From the NCBI RefSeq assembly GCF_018219815.1, contig NZ_JADMKU010000007.1:62001-126000 (forward strand): DNA of 64,000 bases. The letters are read 5' to 3'. Source of the stretch: Thalassovita aquimarina (lineage in GTDB: Bacteria; Pseudomonadota; Alphaproteobacteria; Rhodobacterales; Rhodobacteraceae). Positions within the stretch are counted from its first letter, which is position 1. Every line of letters begins with the position of its first letter. The notes under the pieces were generated by a model. It ran no database searches, was not told the DNA's origin, and saw only the letters and a list, made by a program, of their open reading frames with translations. Both the position numbers and the translations under genes were made by a program. Below are positions 43,200 to 53,103 of the stretch, one piece after another.

Positions 43200-43350
43200 G
43201 ACGGTGTCAAACTCGCCTGTGGAAGTGCCATGAAAATGCCCATGTTGACCGGTAACCTGCTTTCCATCCATAAAACTCACCGTTCGGGTGCCTTTTCAAA
43301 AACAATAGGGCACGCGGTGATTGGTGAATGTTTTCGTGAGGTCAAATCGA

Positions 43351-43635
43351 ATGGGCAAGGCAGTGAACATACGAAATATATCTTTCGCAGTAATGGCAGC
43401 CGGCATGATCGGTCTGGCCCCGGCGGCGCAGGCCGATATGGCGGTGACGCCGAAGCAACCCGTTGCGCAGATCGTCAAGTCCAGCGCGGGCAAAGGGGCG
43501 GCACGTTTCGACTGGATGGCAAAGGCCGGCATGAACAAATCCAAACGCATCGGGCGGATCGTCCTGTACGGTCGCGGCAGCTGGGTCTGTTCACCCGCAG
43601 GCTTCGGCAAGAAGTCGAGCTGCTACAGCCGCTGA
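43351..43635 (+). CDS. Small secreted protein with a C-terminal Cys pair, function unknown
   Basis: The 94-residue protein has a signal peptide (ISFAVMAAGMIGLAPAAQA, cleavage near residue 29) and a short basic mature part. It ends GRGSWVCSPAGFGKKSSCYSR, where two Cys could form a disulfide. The ATG at 43351 has GAGG 9 bp upstream; an open frame starts at 43321 but the signal peptide fits the later start. It stands alone between two hairpins after the polysaccharide locus. The C-terminal Cys-x(10)-Cys with Gly/Lys/Ser between is reminiscent of small conserved exported proteins of roseobacters, but I cannot name it. Confidence 0.62.
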   Translation: MGKAVNIRNISFAVMAAGMIGLAPAAQADMAVTPKQPVAQIVKSSAGKGAARFDWMAKAGMNKSKRIGRIVLYGRGSWVCSPAGFGKKSSCYSR

Positions 43636-43690
43636 ACCGGCGCGCTCCGTGGCCTTGATCGCTTCTGTTCGGCCACGATCCCGAAATGAC

Positions 43691-43721
43691 GAAGGCATCC
43701 GTTTTTTCAGGTGATGCCTTC
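43691..43721. terminator. Hairpin between convergent genes
   Basis: GAAGGCATC and GATGCCTTC form a perfect 9-bp stem; a run of six T lies in the 13-base loop. It sits between the small secreted protein and the convergent DUF1028 gene and may end transcription from either side, although no T-run follows the stem. Confidence 0.5.
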
Positions 43722-43779
43722 GAACCCGTATGTGGCTGCGCTGCGAACAGCGGGAAACATCATCTGGCCAGCAGCCGGT

Positions 43780-44532
43780 TCACGATTTGGGCGTGGTTGC
43801 GAAGGATCGCGAACTGACGCCCGCGGCCTTCATATGCGCCTCGTGTTCGGCAATGGCCCGGTCCAGTTCGGTCCGGTCCTTGCAGCCCGAAAAATTGTCG
43901 GCAGTGGCGAGTTCTTCCGCAAAGAACAGGTATCGGTCCCCCGCGACATCCAGCAGCCGCCTCAGTTCCTCCAGCGGATCGGCGTGATCGTCGGCACGCA
44001 GGTCGATCCAGGGGTAGGCTTGGCCCCGGTGAATGCGTAGCGCGGCGGCCTGACGGCCGCGCTTGTCGCCGCCGGCATCCTCGCCCGCTTGCATCGCCAG
44101 CAGCAGTCGTTCCGCGAACGGCTTGTCCAGATTGTCGAGGTAGCACACGAGCGTGTCATCGATCACCTGCGGACCGGTCAGCATGTTGCCGGCGACGGAC
44201 ACACCGTCGGCGCTGCAATGGCTGGCCCAGTCGATACAGGCTGTGCCGGTATGGGCCGCGATGCGGCCCTTGGCGTCGATCATATGTGCCTGCCGCTGCG
44301 CCTGACCGTCGTCGCGGCCAATCAGATCGGCGATCACGTCCTCGGCGGCTTCGCCGGCTTGCAAACGGGCCGATCCCTCGATGCCCCACAGCGGGTTGAT
44401 GAAGGCCTGTGTCGCCACGGCGGCGTTGGGGTGGATATGCGGCACCAGCGCGCCAACCGCGAAGAAGCGGCTGGCAACGGCGATGCCCAGGTGCCCGGTT
44501 GCAGGATCACGGGCAACGATGGAATAGGTCAT
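43780..44532 (-). CDS. DUF1028 domain-containing protein (Ntn-hydrolase-like)
   Basis: The 250-residue protein starts MTYSIVARDPATGHLGIAVA, the typical DUF1028 N-terminus, with SRFFAVGALVPHIHPNAAVATQA and ACIDWASHCSADGVSVAGNML also matching the family. The fold is that of Ntn hydrolases and the family is often found beside gamma-glutamyltransferase-like and peptide-transport genes; no reaction is established. The C-terminal part after residue 205 is a helical extension. It lies 9 bp after the gamma-glutamyltransferase-like gene on the same strand and is probably the last gene of a GntR-led operon. Confidence 0.82.
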   Translation of the reverse strand: MTYSIVARDPATGHLGIAVASRFFAVGALVPHIHPNAAVATQAFINPLWGIEGSARLQAGEAAEDVIADLIGRDDGQAQRQAHMIDAKGRIAAHTGTACIDWASHCSADGVSVAGNMLTGPQVIDDTLVCYLDNLDKPFAERLLLAMQAGEDAGGDKRGRQAAALRIHRGQAYPWIDLRADDHADPLEELRRLLDVAGDRYLFFAEELATADNFSGCKDRTELDRAIAEHEAHMKAAGVSSRSFATTPKS

Positions 44533-44541
44533 GGCTCCTCC

Positions 44542-46344
44542 TTACCGGCCAACGGCGTAGGCTTGCATCAGGCGCGGGGTGGCGGCGGCGCGCAGCAACC
44601 CGTCGGGATCGCGGGCGGCGGCGGTCAGCCGTCCGATGGACCACGGATCGGACACGTCCACATCGTGGCCGCGCGCGCGCAGATCGGCGATGGTGGCCTC
44701 ACCCGCCGAGGGTTCGATCATCATCCGGCCCGGAATGGCCTGACGGGGATAGAACGACCCGGTGAAATGCTGCGAATGGAACAGCGGGGCGTCGATCACT
44801 TCCTGCATGTTCTGTTGCCCATGCACCAGACGCAGGAAGAAGATCAGCTGCCACTGGTCCTGCTGGTCGCCGCCGGGCGTGCCAAAGGCCAGATGCGGCT
44901 TGCCGTCCCTGAGCGCCAGCGACGGCGTCAGCGTGGTGCGCGGACGGTGGCCCGGCGCGAGGCTGGAGGGCAGGCCCTCGTCGAGCCAGAACATCTGCGC
45001 CCGGGAATTGAGCGCGAAGCCGAGCCCCGGTATAATGGGGGAGGATTGCAGCCAGCCACCCGAGGGCGTGGCCGATACCATGTTGCCCCAGCGGTCGATC
45101 ACGTCGATATGCACGGTGTCGCCGCGCCGATTGGCCCGTTTGGTCAGATGCTCCATCGTCGGTTCGCCCGCATCCGCGCCCACCGCGTGTTTGCCGACGC
45201 CGCTGGCACGGTCGATCGCGGCCTGAGCCAGATGTTCCAGCCCCTTGATCTGCCCCGGGCGCTGTTCCAGCGACGCGGCCGTGCCGATCAGTGCGGCACG
45301 CTTGGCGGCGTAATCGGCCGACAGCAGTTCATCCATCGGGATGTCGAAGAAGTTCGGATCGCCGTAATAGGCTTCGCGGTCGGCATAGGACAGTTTCATC
45401 GCCTCGATGACGGTATGGATGAAATCCGGTCCCATCAGATCCATGTCGGCGATGCCGGCCTGTTTCAGCAGTTGCAGGTTCTGCAGCAGAACCGGCCCCT
45501 GGCTCCACGGGCCGGTCTTGCAGACGGTCCAGTTGTTGTAGTCGAGGGTCAGCGGGTCTTCCCAATGGGCGCTCCAGCCGGCCATGTCCTCGGCGGTCAG
45601 CACGCCCTTGCGGCGGGTGCCGGTGCCGTCCATGACGCAGGCCTCGGACAGGTAGGCGCCGATCTTTTCTGCGATGAAGCCGCGATAGAAGCAGTCGCGC
45701 GCCTTTTCGATCTGCGCCTCGCGCCCGGTGACGCTCTCGGACTCGCTCAGCAGGCGTTCCCAGGTGTCGGCCAGATCGGGATTGCGGAACATTTCGCCCG
45801 GGGCAGGGGCCTTGCCGCCCGGCATCCAGACCGCGGCGGAACTTGGCCATTCCTTGGTGAACAGCTCTTCAAGGCTCTGGATGGCGAGCGACACGCGCTC
45901 CAGCACCGGGTGACCGTGGCGGGCGTAGTAGATCGCCGGTTCCAGCACCTCGCGCAGCGTCATCGTGCCCTGATCGCGCAGCATCAGCATCCAGCCGTCG
46001 AAGGCCCCGGGGATCACCGTGGCGAGCAGGCCAGATCCGGGGATCAGGTCGATCCCTTCGTCGCGGTACTTTTCAATCGTCGCGCCCTGCGGCGCCGTGC
46101 CCTGGCCGCAAAGGACCTGCACCTTGTCGTCCTTGGCCGAATAGGTGATGGCGGGAAATTCGCCGCCGGGGCCATTCAGGTGCGGTTCGACCACCTGCAG
46201 CACGAAGCCCATCGCCGCGGCCGCATCAAAGGCATTGCCGCCCTTTTCCAGCACCCCGAAACCGACCGAGGATGCGATCCAGTGAGTCGAGGCCGCGACA
46301 CCGAAAGTGCCGGTTATTTCCGGGCGCGTCGTAAAAGAAACCAT
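44542..46344 (-). CDS. Gamma-glutamyltransferase family protein
   Basis: The 600-residue protein is a GGT-family Ntn hydrolase proenzyme: ASTHWIASSVGFGVLEKGGNAFDAAAAMGF at the N-terminus, VVEPHLNGPGGEF for glutamate binding, and an internal RRGDTVHIDVIDRWGNMVSAT with the nucleophilic Thr at the self-cleavage point. No signal peptide is evident, unlike periplasmic GGT, so it may be cytoplasmic. The ATG at 46344 has GGAG 7 bp upstream; a TTG seven codons earlier is less likely. Members hydrolyse or transfer gamma-glutamyl groups or act as cephalosporin-acylase-like amidases. Divergent peptide-type ABC genes suggest that it processes an imported amide. Confidence 0.87.
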   Translation of the reverse strand: MVSFTTRPEITGTFGVAASTHWIASSVGFGVLEKGGNAFDAAAAMGFVLQVVEPHLNGPGGEFPAITYSAKDDKVQVLCGQGTAPQGATIEKYRDEGIDLIPGSGLLATVIPGAFDGWMLMLRDQGTMTLREVLEPAIYYARHGHPVLERVSLAIQSLEELFTKEWPSSAAVWMPGGKAPAPGEMFRNPDLADTWERLLSESESVTGREAQIEKARDCFYRGFIAEKIGAYLSEACVMDGTGTRRKGVLTAEDMAGWSAHWEDPLTLDYNNWTVCKTGPWSQGPVLLQNLQLLKQAGIADMDLMGPDFIHTVIEAMKLSYADREAYYGDPNFFDIPMDELLSADYAAKRAALIGTAASLEQRPGQIKGLEHLAQAAIDRASGVGKHAVGADAGEPTMEHLTKRANRRGDTVHIDVIDRWGNMVSATPSGGWLQSSPIIPGLGFALNSRAQMFWLDEGLPSSLAPGHRPRTTLTPSLALRDGKPHLAFGTPGGDQQDQWQLIFFLRLVHGQQNMQEVIDAPLFHSQHFTGSFYPRQAIPGRMMIEPSAGEATIADLRARGHDVDVSDPWSIGRLTAAARDPDGLLRAAATPRLMQAYAVGR

Positions 46345-46380
46345 TCGGGACTCCGCATTGTGCAAGATGGTTGTGTTTGA

Positions 46381-47118
46381 TTATTTCCGCAGGCTGCTGA
46401 ACACGGCCGGCCCCACCGCTTCATAAAGCGACGGTGTCCAGCGGTTCAGAACATGGGCAAGGTGGGACGATATGGCCTGTTCGGCCTGATCCGGGTCGCC
46501 GCAGCACAGATCCTCCAACAGTGTGCGGTGCTCGGCATCGACCCCCGCTTCCTGGAAGAAGGTCCGTGGCACCTCGACATTGCCGAGCGTGAAGCGGTGG
46601 ATATGAAGGGCGCAGCGCTGCAGCAGAGGCGATAACAGTTCCATCCCCGCCGCATTGGCCAGTGCGCAGTGAAATGCCCGGTCCAGTTCGCTGCCGCGAT
46701 AAAGATCGTCCTGCCGGTGTGCCTCGGCCATTTGCTTGATCAGGTCATCCAGCGTGTCGCGATGCTGCGAAATATCGGCCGTTGCGATTTTCCGGGCCAC
46801 GCCGCGTTCAATGGACAGGCGGATGCGCACCATTTCGACCGCCTCATCAAGGCTGGTTTCGGTGACCCGTGTGCCCCGGTAGCCCGATCGCCGGACCAAG
46901 CCGTCATCATCAAGCCGCAGCAGCGCCTCGCGAACGGTGCCCTGGCTGCAGCCGAAACGCCCGGCCAGTTCCGTTTCCAGCAGTTGCGAATCCGGCGGAA
47001 GCAGGCGGAACAGGATCGCCTTCTTCAGTGCGGCGTAGACCAGATCTGACTTTTTTCCGCGCACTTTCGGCAGGTCGTTCATGAGTTCGTCGAGGGAAGT
47101 GGTGCTAGATATTGACAT
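46381..47118 (-). CDS. GntR family transcriptional regulator (FadR/FCD type)
   Basis: The 245-residue protein has an N-terminal GntR winged HTH (DLVYAALKKAILFRLLPPDSQLLE, then GCSQGTVREALLRLDDDGLVRR) and an all-helical FCD effector domain (RIRLSIERGVARKIAT, later HRTLLEDLCCGDPDQAEQAI). FCD proteins usually bind carboxylates. It is first in the minus-strand operon with the GGT-like and DUF1028 genes and is divergent from the peptide ABC operon; the shared 85-bp gap carries two dyads. It likely controls both directions. Confidence 0.9.
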   Translation of the reverse strand: MSISSTTSLDELMNDLPKVRGKKSDLVYAALKKAILFRLLPPDSQLLETELAGRFGCSQGTVREALLRLDDDGLVRRSGYRGTRVTETSLDEAVEMVRIRLSIERGVARKIATADISQHRDTLDDLIKQMAEAHRQDDLYRGSELDRAFHCALANAAGMELLSPLLQRCALHIHRFTLGNVEVPRTFFQEAGVDAEHRTLLEDLCCGDPDQAEQAISSHLAHVLNRWTPSLYEAVGPAVFSSLRK

Positions 47119-47138
47119 TCAAAAATTCCAACTCTTAG

Positions 47139-47178
47139 TATCAATATTGATAATGATAAAATTGTCTGATGTCCAGAC
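47139..47178. promoter_or_regulatory. Two dyads in the GntR/ABC divergent gap: TATCAATATTGATA and GTCTG-N5-CAGAC
   Basis: TATCAATATTGATA (47139-47152) is a perfect 14-bp palindrome and GTCTG-ATGTC-CAGAC (47164-47178) is a 5-bp-arm repeat. Both lie between the divergent starts at 47118 and 47204. One is probably the GntR operator; the AT-rich palindrome may also overlap a -10 element. Confidence 0.45.
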
Positions 47179-47203
47179 GATAGTAACGGAAAGCAGCAAA
47201 GAA

Positions 47204-48192
47204 ATGACGCTTCTACGCGTTGAAAATCTGGCTATTGATGTGGCGCGTGATGGCGGAACATGCCGTTTGGTCCATGATGCTCATTTTTCGGTCGACCGGG
47301 GGGAAACTATTGCAATCGTTGGTGAATCGGGGTCGGGAAAATCGCTGACCGCACTTGCGGTGATGGATTTGCTGGGCGAGGGCCTGTCGGTTTCCGGAGG
47401 GCGGATCCTGTTCGACGACCAAGACCTGACAGCCCTTTCCCCGCGCGAACGCAATGCCCTGCGCGGCAGCAAGGTCGCGATGATCTTTCAGGAACCGATG
47501 ACGTCGCTGAATCCGGTCCGGTCGATCGAACATCAGCTGACCGAAGGTATGCGCCTGAAGATGAAGCTCAGCCGCAAGGCGGCCCGCGCCCGTGCGCTGG
47601 AACTGCTGAACGAGGTCGGGATTTCGGATCCCGTGCGACGGCTGAAACAGTATCCGCACCAATTGTCCGGCGGTATGCGCCAGCGGGTGATGATCGCCAT
47701 CGCGCTGTCCTGCGAACCCGACCTGATCCTGGCGGATGAACCCACCACCGCGCTGGACGTGACGATCCAGGCGCAGATCCTTGCGCTGACCTCGCGCCTG
47801 TGCCGCGATCACGGGGTCGGGCTGGTGCTGATCACCCACAACCTCGGCATCGTGGCGCGCTATGCGCAGAACGTGGCGGTCATGTATGGCGGACGGGTCG
47901 TCGAACGTGCAACCGCGCGGCAGCTCTATCGCGATCCGCAGCATCCCTATACCCGGGGGCTTCTGGCGTCGGTGCCGCGTCTCGACCTGCCGCGCGATAC
48001 ACCTTTGCGCCCGATCCCGGGCGCGCCGCCCGATCCGACGGTGGAATTGCCGGGCTGCCGGTTCCATCCGCGTTGCCCCAAAGCGACCGATATCTGCGCC
48101 AGGCAGGTGCCGGAGTTTTCCGTCACAGACGGGCACGAGGTCGCGTGCTGGAACGCGGCTGTCGACCATACCGAGGGCAAGGGGGCCGTGGC

Positions 48193-48196
<4 letters not shown>
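47204..48196 (+). CDS. Dipeptide/oligopeptide ABC transporter ATP-binding protein (DppD/OppD type)
   Basis: The 330-residue ATPase has Walker A GESGSGKSLTALAV, Q-loop MIFQEPMTSLNPV, signature LSGGMRQRVMIAIAL, Walker B LILADEPTTALDVTIQAQ and switch ITHNL. The C-terminal oligopeptide extension carries the Cys-rich iron-sulfur-like segment (PGCRFHPRCPKATDIC and a later CW). The ATG at 47204 gives the family start MTLLRVENLAIDV. Frame openness further upstream crosses the operator region. It is first of five transporter genes ordered D-F-A-B-C. Confidence 0.92.
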
Positions 48197-49191
<995 letters not shown>

Positions 49192-49231
49192 ATTTCAACT
49201 CATTAAACAAAACCACAACAGGGAAAAAGAA

Positions 49232-51004
49232 ATGACCGATACCAAGAACTTCAGCAAAGAAATGCGCCGGATGTGGGAGGACGCCCACGACTACGATCCG
49301 AAAGATTCCATGCTGGGCCTGACCGGCAAGGATCTGTCCGGTCCGAAACTGTCGCGCCGCACCACCCTGCGGCTGCTGGCGGCGGGCGGTGCCCTGACGG
49401 CGGCGCATCTGACGCCCGGTTTCTCGGGCATGGCGCGCGCATCGGGGGCGGCCGGTGGCACGCTGCGCTGCGGCTGGGCCGGCGTGGCGGAAATCCAGAC
49501 CTTGGACCCGGCCAAGATCAACCAGGTGTTGCAGTTCCAGATCACCTCGAACGTGCTGTCGGGTCTGATGCATATCGATGCGGACTTGGTGGCGCGGGGC
49601 GACCTGGCCGAAACCTGGGCCGTGTCGGATGACGGTCTGGAATATACCTTCAAGCTGCGCGAAGGCGTGACTTTCCACAATGGCGATCCGTTCACCGCCG
49701 ACGATGTGATGTTCACCTACGAGCGTTCCTCGAACCCGGACCTCTCGATCCACTCCAAGGTTCTGGGCAATGTCGCCAGCCTCGAAAAGCTGGGCGATTA
49801 CGAAGTGAAGTTCACCCTGAAGAAGCCGCAGGCGTCGTTCCTGACCAAGACGCTGGAACGCGCTTCGGGCCGGGCCATGACCATCGTGTCCAAAGGCGCG
49901 CTGGAACAGATGGGCGAAGCCCAGTACGGCCTGACCCCGGTCGGTACCGGCCCATTCAAGGTGACCGAACACGTTCTGGGCCAGGGCGTCGTGCTGGAAA
50001 AATTCGCCGATTACTACGATCCCGAACGTCCCAAGCTGGACAAGGTGATCATCAAGCCGATCGACGGTGTCGAACCGCTGGCCGCCGCGATGGAAGCGGG
50101 CGACATCCAGTATATCGGCGGCAACCCGCTGGCGGCGCAGCTGATCGACCGGTTCAAGGCCAATTCCGATCTGGTCGTCGACATCAAGCCGGCACCGGGG
50201 TTCCAGTCGGTCTGGATGAACCCGTGGCGCGAGCCGATGAAGGTGACCGATTTCGACAAACCGATGGAAGAGTTGCTGAAGGACAAGGGCTTCATGGTCC
50301 GACTGGCGCTGGCCAAGGCGCTGGACCGCGAAACCTACGTCAAGGCGGCGCATTTCGGTTATGCCGAACCGGGCTATGGCACCATCAACCCGGCGATGGC
50401 GTTCTATTATGACGAAGGTATCGCGGACAAATCCATGCAGGCCTTCGATCCCGAAGGCGCCCGCAAGCTGTTTGCCGATGCCGGTTTCCCGGGCGGCAAG
50501 GGGTTCCCGGAACTGGAACTGATCACCACCCCGTCGCAGAAGCGCAACGGCCTAGTCATTGCCAATATCTACAAGCAGGTGCTGGGCATCACGATCAAGG
50601 TCGTGCCGAAGGAATTCTCGGTCGGTATCCAGGACTTCGACAGCTGTGAATACGACATGCGCCTTGGCGGGTCGGGCGGCGACTACGATCCCGATGACGG
50701 TGTCGTCGACTGGATGAAGACCACGTCGAAGTTCAACGGCCGCACCCGCGACACGGCAAAATACGCCTTCGGTTACTTCAGCAATGCCGAGGCCGACGCG
50801 CTGATCGACGAACAGTCGGTGACCGCCGATCTCGAGACCCGCAAGGACCTGGTTCAGAAGGCCAACCAGATCACCTCGGACCGGGTGGCCTGTGGCTTCC
50901 TCTACCACCCCGTCGACGTTCAGGTGCGCCACAAGTCGGTGAACTTCCCGGCCGAAAGCCGCATTCCCGGCCTGCACGACCTTGATCGCGTGACGCTGGG
51001 CTAA
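49232..51004 (+). CDS. Peptide-type ABC transporter substrate-binding protein, Tat-exported
   Basis: The 590-residue protein is a family 5 (DppA/OppA-like) binding protein. After about 45 residues it carries a twin-arginine signal (KLSRRTTLRLLAAGG then a hydrophobic stretch ending at MARASG), so export is probably by Tat. The mature part has TLRCGWAGVAEIQTLDPAKI, LAETWAVSDDGLEYTFKLREGVTFHNGDPFTADDVMFTYE and YGLTPVGTGPFKVTEHV, all family landmarks. The ligand may be a peptide, an opine-like or gamma-glutamyl compound, given the divergent GGT-like gene. A hairpin follows the stop. Confidence 0.92.
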   Translation: MTDTKNFSKEMRRMWEDAHDYDPKDSMLGLTGKDLSGPKLSRRTTLRLLAAGGALTAAHLTPGFSGMARASGAAGGTLRCGWAGVAEIQTLDPAKINQVLQFQITSNVLSGLMHIDADLVARGDLAETWAVSDDGLEYTFKLREGVTFHNGDPFTADDVMFTYERSSNPDLSIHSKVLGNVASLEKLGDYEVKFTLKKPQASFLTKTLERASGRAMTIVSKGALEQMGEAQYGLTPVGTGPFKVTEHVLGQGVVLEKFADYYDPERPKLDKVIIKPIDGVEPLAAAMEAGDIQYIGGNPLAAQLIDRFKANSDLVVDIKPAPGFQSVWMNPWREPMKVTDFDKPMEELLKDKGFMVRLALAKALDRETYVKAAHFGYAEPGYGTINPAMAFYYDEGIADKSMQAFDPEGARKLFADAGFPGGKGFPELELITTPSQKRNGLVIANIYKQVLGITIKVVPKEFSVGIQDFDSCEYDMRLGGSGGDYDPDDGVVDWMKTTSKFNGRTRDTAKYAFGYFSNAEADALIDEQSVTADLETRKDLVQKANQITSDRVACGFLYHPVDVQVRHKSVNFPAESRIPGLHDLDRVTLG

Positions 51005-51016
51005 GGCGGAACCAGT

Positions 51017-51048
51017 CCTGCCGGACCGGGAGGCACCGGCCCGGCGGG
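51017..51048 (+). terminator. Hairpin after the peptide-type binding-protein gene
   Basis: CCTGCCGG pairs with CCGGCGGG (one wobble), with an inner CCGG-GAGGCA-CCGG stem. It lies 13 bp after the stop and 29 bp before the permease start, as with the other binding-protein genes of the window. Confidence 0.45.
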
Positions 51049-51076
51049 GCATTCATTCCTGAAAGGACTAGCTCCA

Positions 51077-52024
51077 GTGGCAAGTTACATGCTTCGCAGG
51101 TTGATCGGGTCCGTCATCGTCATGTGGGCGGTGGCGACCCTGGTCTTTTTCATGCTGCGCCTCGTTCCGGGGGATCCGATCGCCGCGATGCTGGCGGATG
51201 CGGGCGGACCGGATGAAATCGAGGCGATGAAGCGCAGCCTCGGCCTCGACCGGTCGGTCTTCGTGCAATACGTGATCTGGTTCCAGAACATGCTGCAGGG
51301 GGACTTGGGCAATTCGATCTATGGCAGCCGCGTCGCGGTCACTAGTGTCTTGTCCGAAGCGATCCCGAGGACCTTGTCGCTGTCGCTCCTGGCCTTCGTC
51401 ATCGCCCTCGCCATCGCCGTTCCGGCCGGTATCCTGTCGGCCACGCGGCGCAACTCGGCGACCGATACCACCGTTTCGCTGTTCGCCTTCCTTGGGCTGT
51501 CGATGCCAGATTTCTGGCTGGCGATCCTGCTGATCATCGTTTTCGCGGCCAACCTTCAATGGCTTCCGGCGATCGGCTACGTGCCGCTGGCCGAAGGATT
51601 CTGGCCATGGCTCCGGCACCTGATCCTGCCTGCGATCGCCATCGGCACCGCCTTTTCGGCGATCATCGCGCGGATGATCCGGTCGTCGCTGCTGGAGGTG
51701 CTGAAGGCCGATTACATGCGCACCGCACGCGCCAAGGGGCTGACGCCCTGGATGGTGATGTTCGGCCATGCGCTGCCCAATGCGATGATCCCGGTGATCA
51801 CCGTGATCGGGATTGCCTTCGCGCTGCTGATCTCGGGCGCGGTGGTGGTTGAAAACGTCTTTGCCATCAAGGGGCTGGGGCGTGTCCTGATCGAAGGCAT
51901 CCTGAACCGCGACTACCCGGTAGTACAGGGCGCCGTTCTGGTCGTGTCCGCGATCTTTGTCTTTTCCAACTTAATCGTCGATCTGCTCTATGGCGTGATC
52001 GACCCCAGAATCCGGTTGAACTGA
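51077..52024 (+). CDS. Peptide-type ABC transporter permease (DppB type)
   Basis: The 315-residue membrane protein has the DppB N-terminus (MLRRLIGSVIVMWAVATLVFFMLRLVPGDP), six helices and the EAA loop DYMRTARAKGLTPWMVMFGHALPNAMIPV. The end GAVLVVSAIFVFSNLIVDLLYGVIDPRIR is typical. The likely start is the GTG at 51077 with AAGGA 10 bp upstream; an ATG four codons later is the alternative. It pairs with the DppC-type gene starting at its last base. Confidence 0.92.
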   Translation: MASYMLRRLIGSVIVMWAVATLVFFMLRLVPGDPIAAMLADAGGPDEIEAMKRSLGLDRSVFVQYVIWFQNMLQGDLGNSIYGSRVAVTSVLSEAIPRTLSLSLLAFVIALAIAVPAGILSATRRNSATDTTVSLFAFLGLSMPDFWLAILLIIVFAANLQWLPAIGYVPLAEGFWPWLRHLILPAIAIGTAFSAIIARMIRSSLLEVLKADYMRTARAKGLTPWMVMFGHALPNAMIPVITVIGIAFALLISGAVVVENVFAIKGLGRVLIEGILNRDYPVVQGAVLVVSAIFVFSNLIVDLLYGVIDPRIRLN

Positions 52025-52902
52025 TGGTCGATACCTCTCAAGCCCTTGAAATGGTGCAACCCAAGCGCCGGTCGCGGTTCCATGCCACGCTGGCGCAGGA
52101 CCGCAAGGCACAGGCCGGTTTGCTGGTGCTGGCACTGTTCGTGATCGGGGCGATCTTCGCGCCGCTGCTGGCGCCGTTCGATCCGAACGCGATGACGCTC
52201 GACATGATGTCGGGGCTGTCCTGGACGCATCCCCTGGGCACCGACGATCTGGGCCGCGACCTGCTGAGCCGGATTCTGCACGGCACAAGGGTATCGCTGT
52301 TCATCGGCGTGTCCACCGTGGCCATCGCGCTGGCGATCGGGATCGTTCTGGGGCTGGTCGCGGGGTATTTCGGCGGTTGGCTCGATTTCGTGATCATGCG
52401 CTATATCGACCTGCAATGGGCCTTCCCGAACTTCATCATCGCGGTCTACCTCGTCGCCGTCTTCGGCACCGGGTTGCTGAACGTGATCGTGGCGCTGTCG
52501 CTGGCCTTCGTCGATGACTTCGCCCGCGTCGCCCGGTCGATGACCCTGACCCTGCGCGAGGAACAATATGTCGATGCCGCGCGCACGTTGGGCTTTTCCA
52601 AGGCACGGACCCTGTTCATCCACATCCTGCCCAACGCGGTGGCCCCGATCATCGTGCAGGCCACGGTCAGCGTGTCCTACGCCATCCTGGGCGAGGCGAG
52701 CCTGTCTTTCCTCGGCCTCGGCGTCGACGCCTATACGCCCACCTGGGGGCTGATCTTGGCCGACGGGCGCGGCTTCATCACCCAGGCGTGGTGGCTGGGC
52801 GTGTTCCCGGGGCTGGCGATCATGCTGGTGGTGCTGGCGATCAACTTCGTCGGCGACTGGCTGCGCGACGCGCTGGACGTGCGCCAGGCGCTGGATGGCT
52901 GA
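52024..52902 (+). CDS. Peptide-type ABC transporter permease (DppC type)
   Basis: The 292-residue membrane protein has the DppC landmarks: an N-terminal helix after RKAQAGLLVLALFVIGAIFAP, THPLGTDDLGRDLLSRILHGTR, and the EAA loop QYVDAARTLGFSKARTLFIHILPNAVAPII, followed by EASLSFLGLGVDAYTPTWG. It overlaps the DppB-type stop by one base and ends the transporter operon before a clear terminator. Confidence 0.93.
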   Translation: MVDTSQALEMVQPKRRSRFHATLAQDRKAQAGLLVLALFVIGAIFAPLLAPFDPNAMTLDMMSGLSWTHPLGTDDLGRDLLSRILHGTRVSLFIGVSTVAIALAIGIVLGLVAGYFGGWLDFVIMRYIDLQWAFPNFIIAVYLVAVFGTGLLNVIVALSLAFVDDFARVARSMTLTLREEQYVDAARTLGFSKARTLFIHILPNAVAPIIVQATVSVSYAILGEASLSFLGLGVDAYTPTWGLILADGRGFITQAWWLGVFPGLAIMLVVLAINFVGDWLRDALDVRQALDG

Positions 52903-52906
52903 AACT

Positions 52907-52934
52907 AGGCGGCGGGATGTCCCCGCCGCCTTTT
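52907..52934 (+). terminator. Rho-independent terminator of the peptide ABC operon
   Basis: GGCGGCGGG and CCCGCCGCC form a perfect 9-bp stem with a five-base loop, followed by TTTT. It starts 5 bp after the DppC-type stop. Confidence 0.8.
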
Positions 52935-53103
52935 CCCTTTTCGAATTTTAAGCCGGCGTTGCGGCTTTCGCCCGTTCAGGTGCGTTGTAAATGAGGGGGC
53001 ATCGAGAATGACAGCATTCCGAGGCCGGCGCGATGGGCGCGCTGATCGGCGATTAACCCGGTGGCGGCATGCCGCGAATTTTGAGTGAAATGAGGCCCTT
53101 AAA

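Noticed and set aside
43197-43211. TTTGAC-GGT-GTCAAA dyad after the polysaccharide operon, looked at as a third FNR-type box
   Set aside because: The TTGA and TCAA half-sites are five rather than six bases apart, which is wrong for the FNR/CRP family, and it lies directly after a terminator.
44089-46380. 763-residue open frame on the plus strand across the GGT-like and DUF1028 genes
   Set aside because: It is antisense to two clear protein families, has low-complexity His/Arg/Gly-rich text and no known motif; high GC keeps the opposite strand open.
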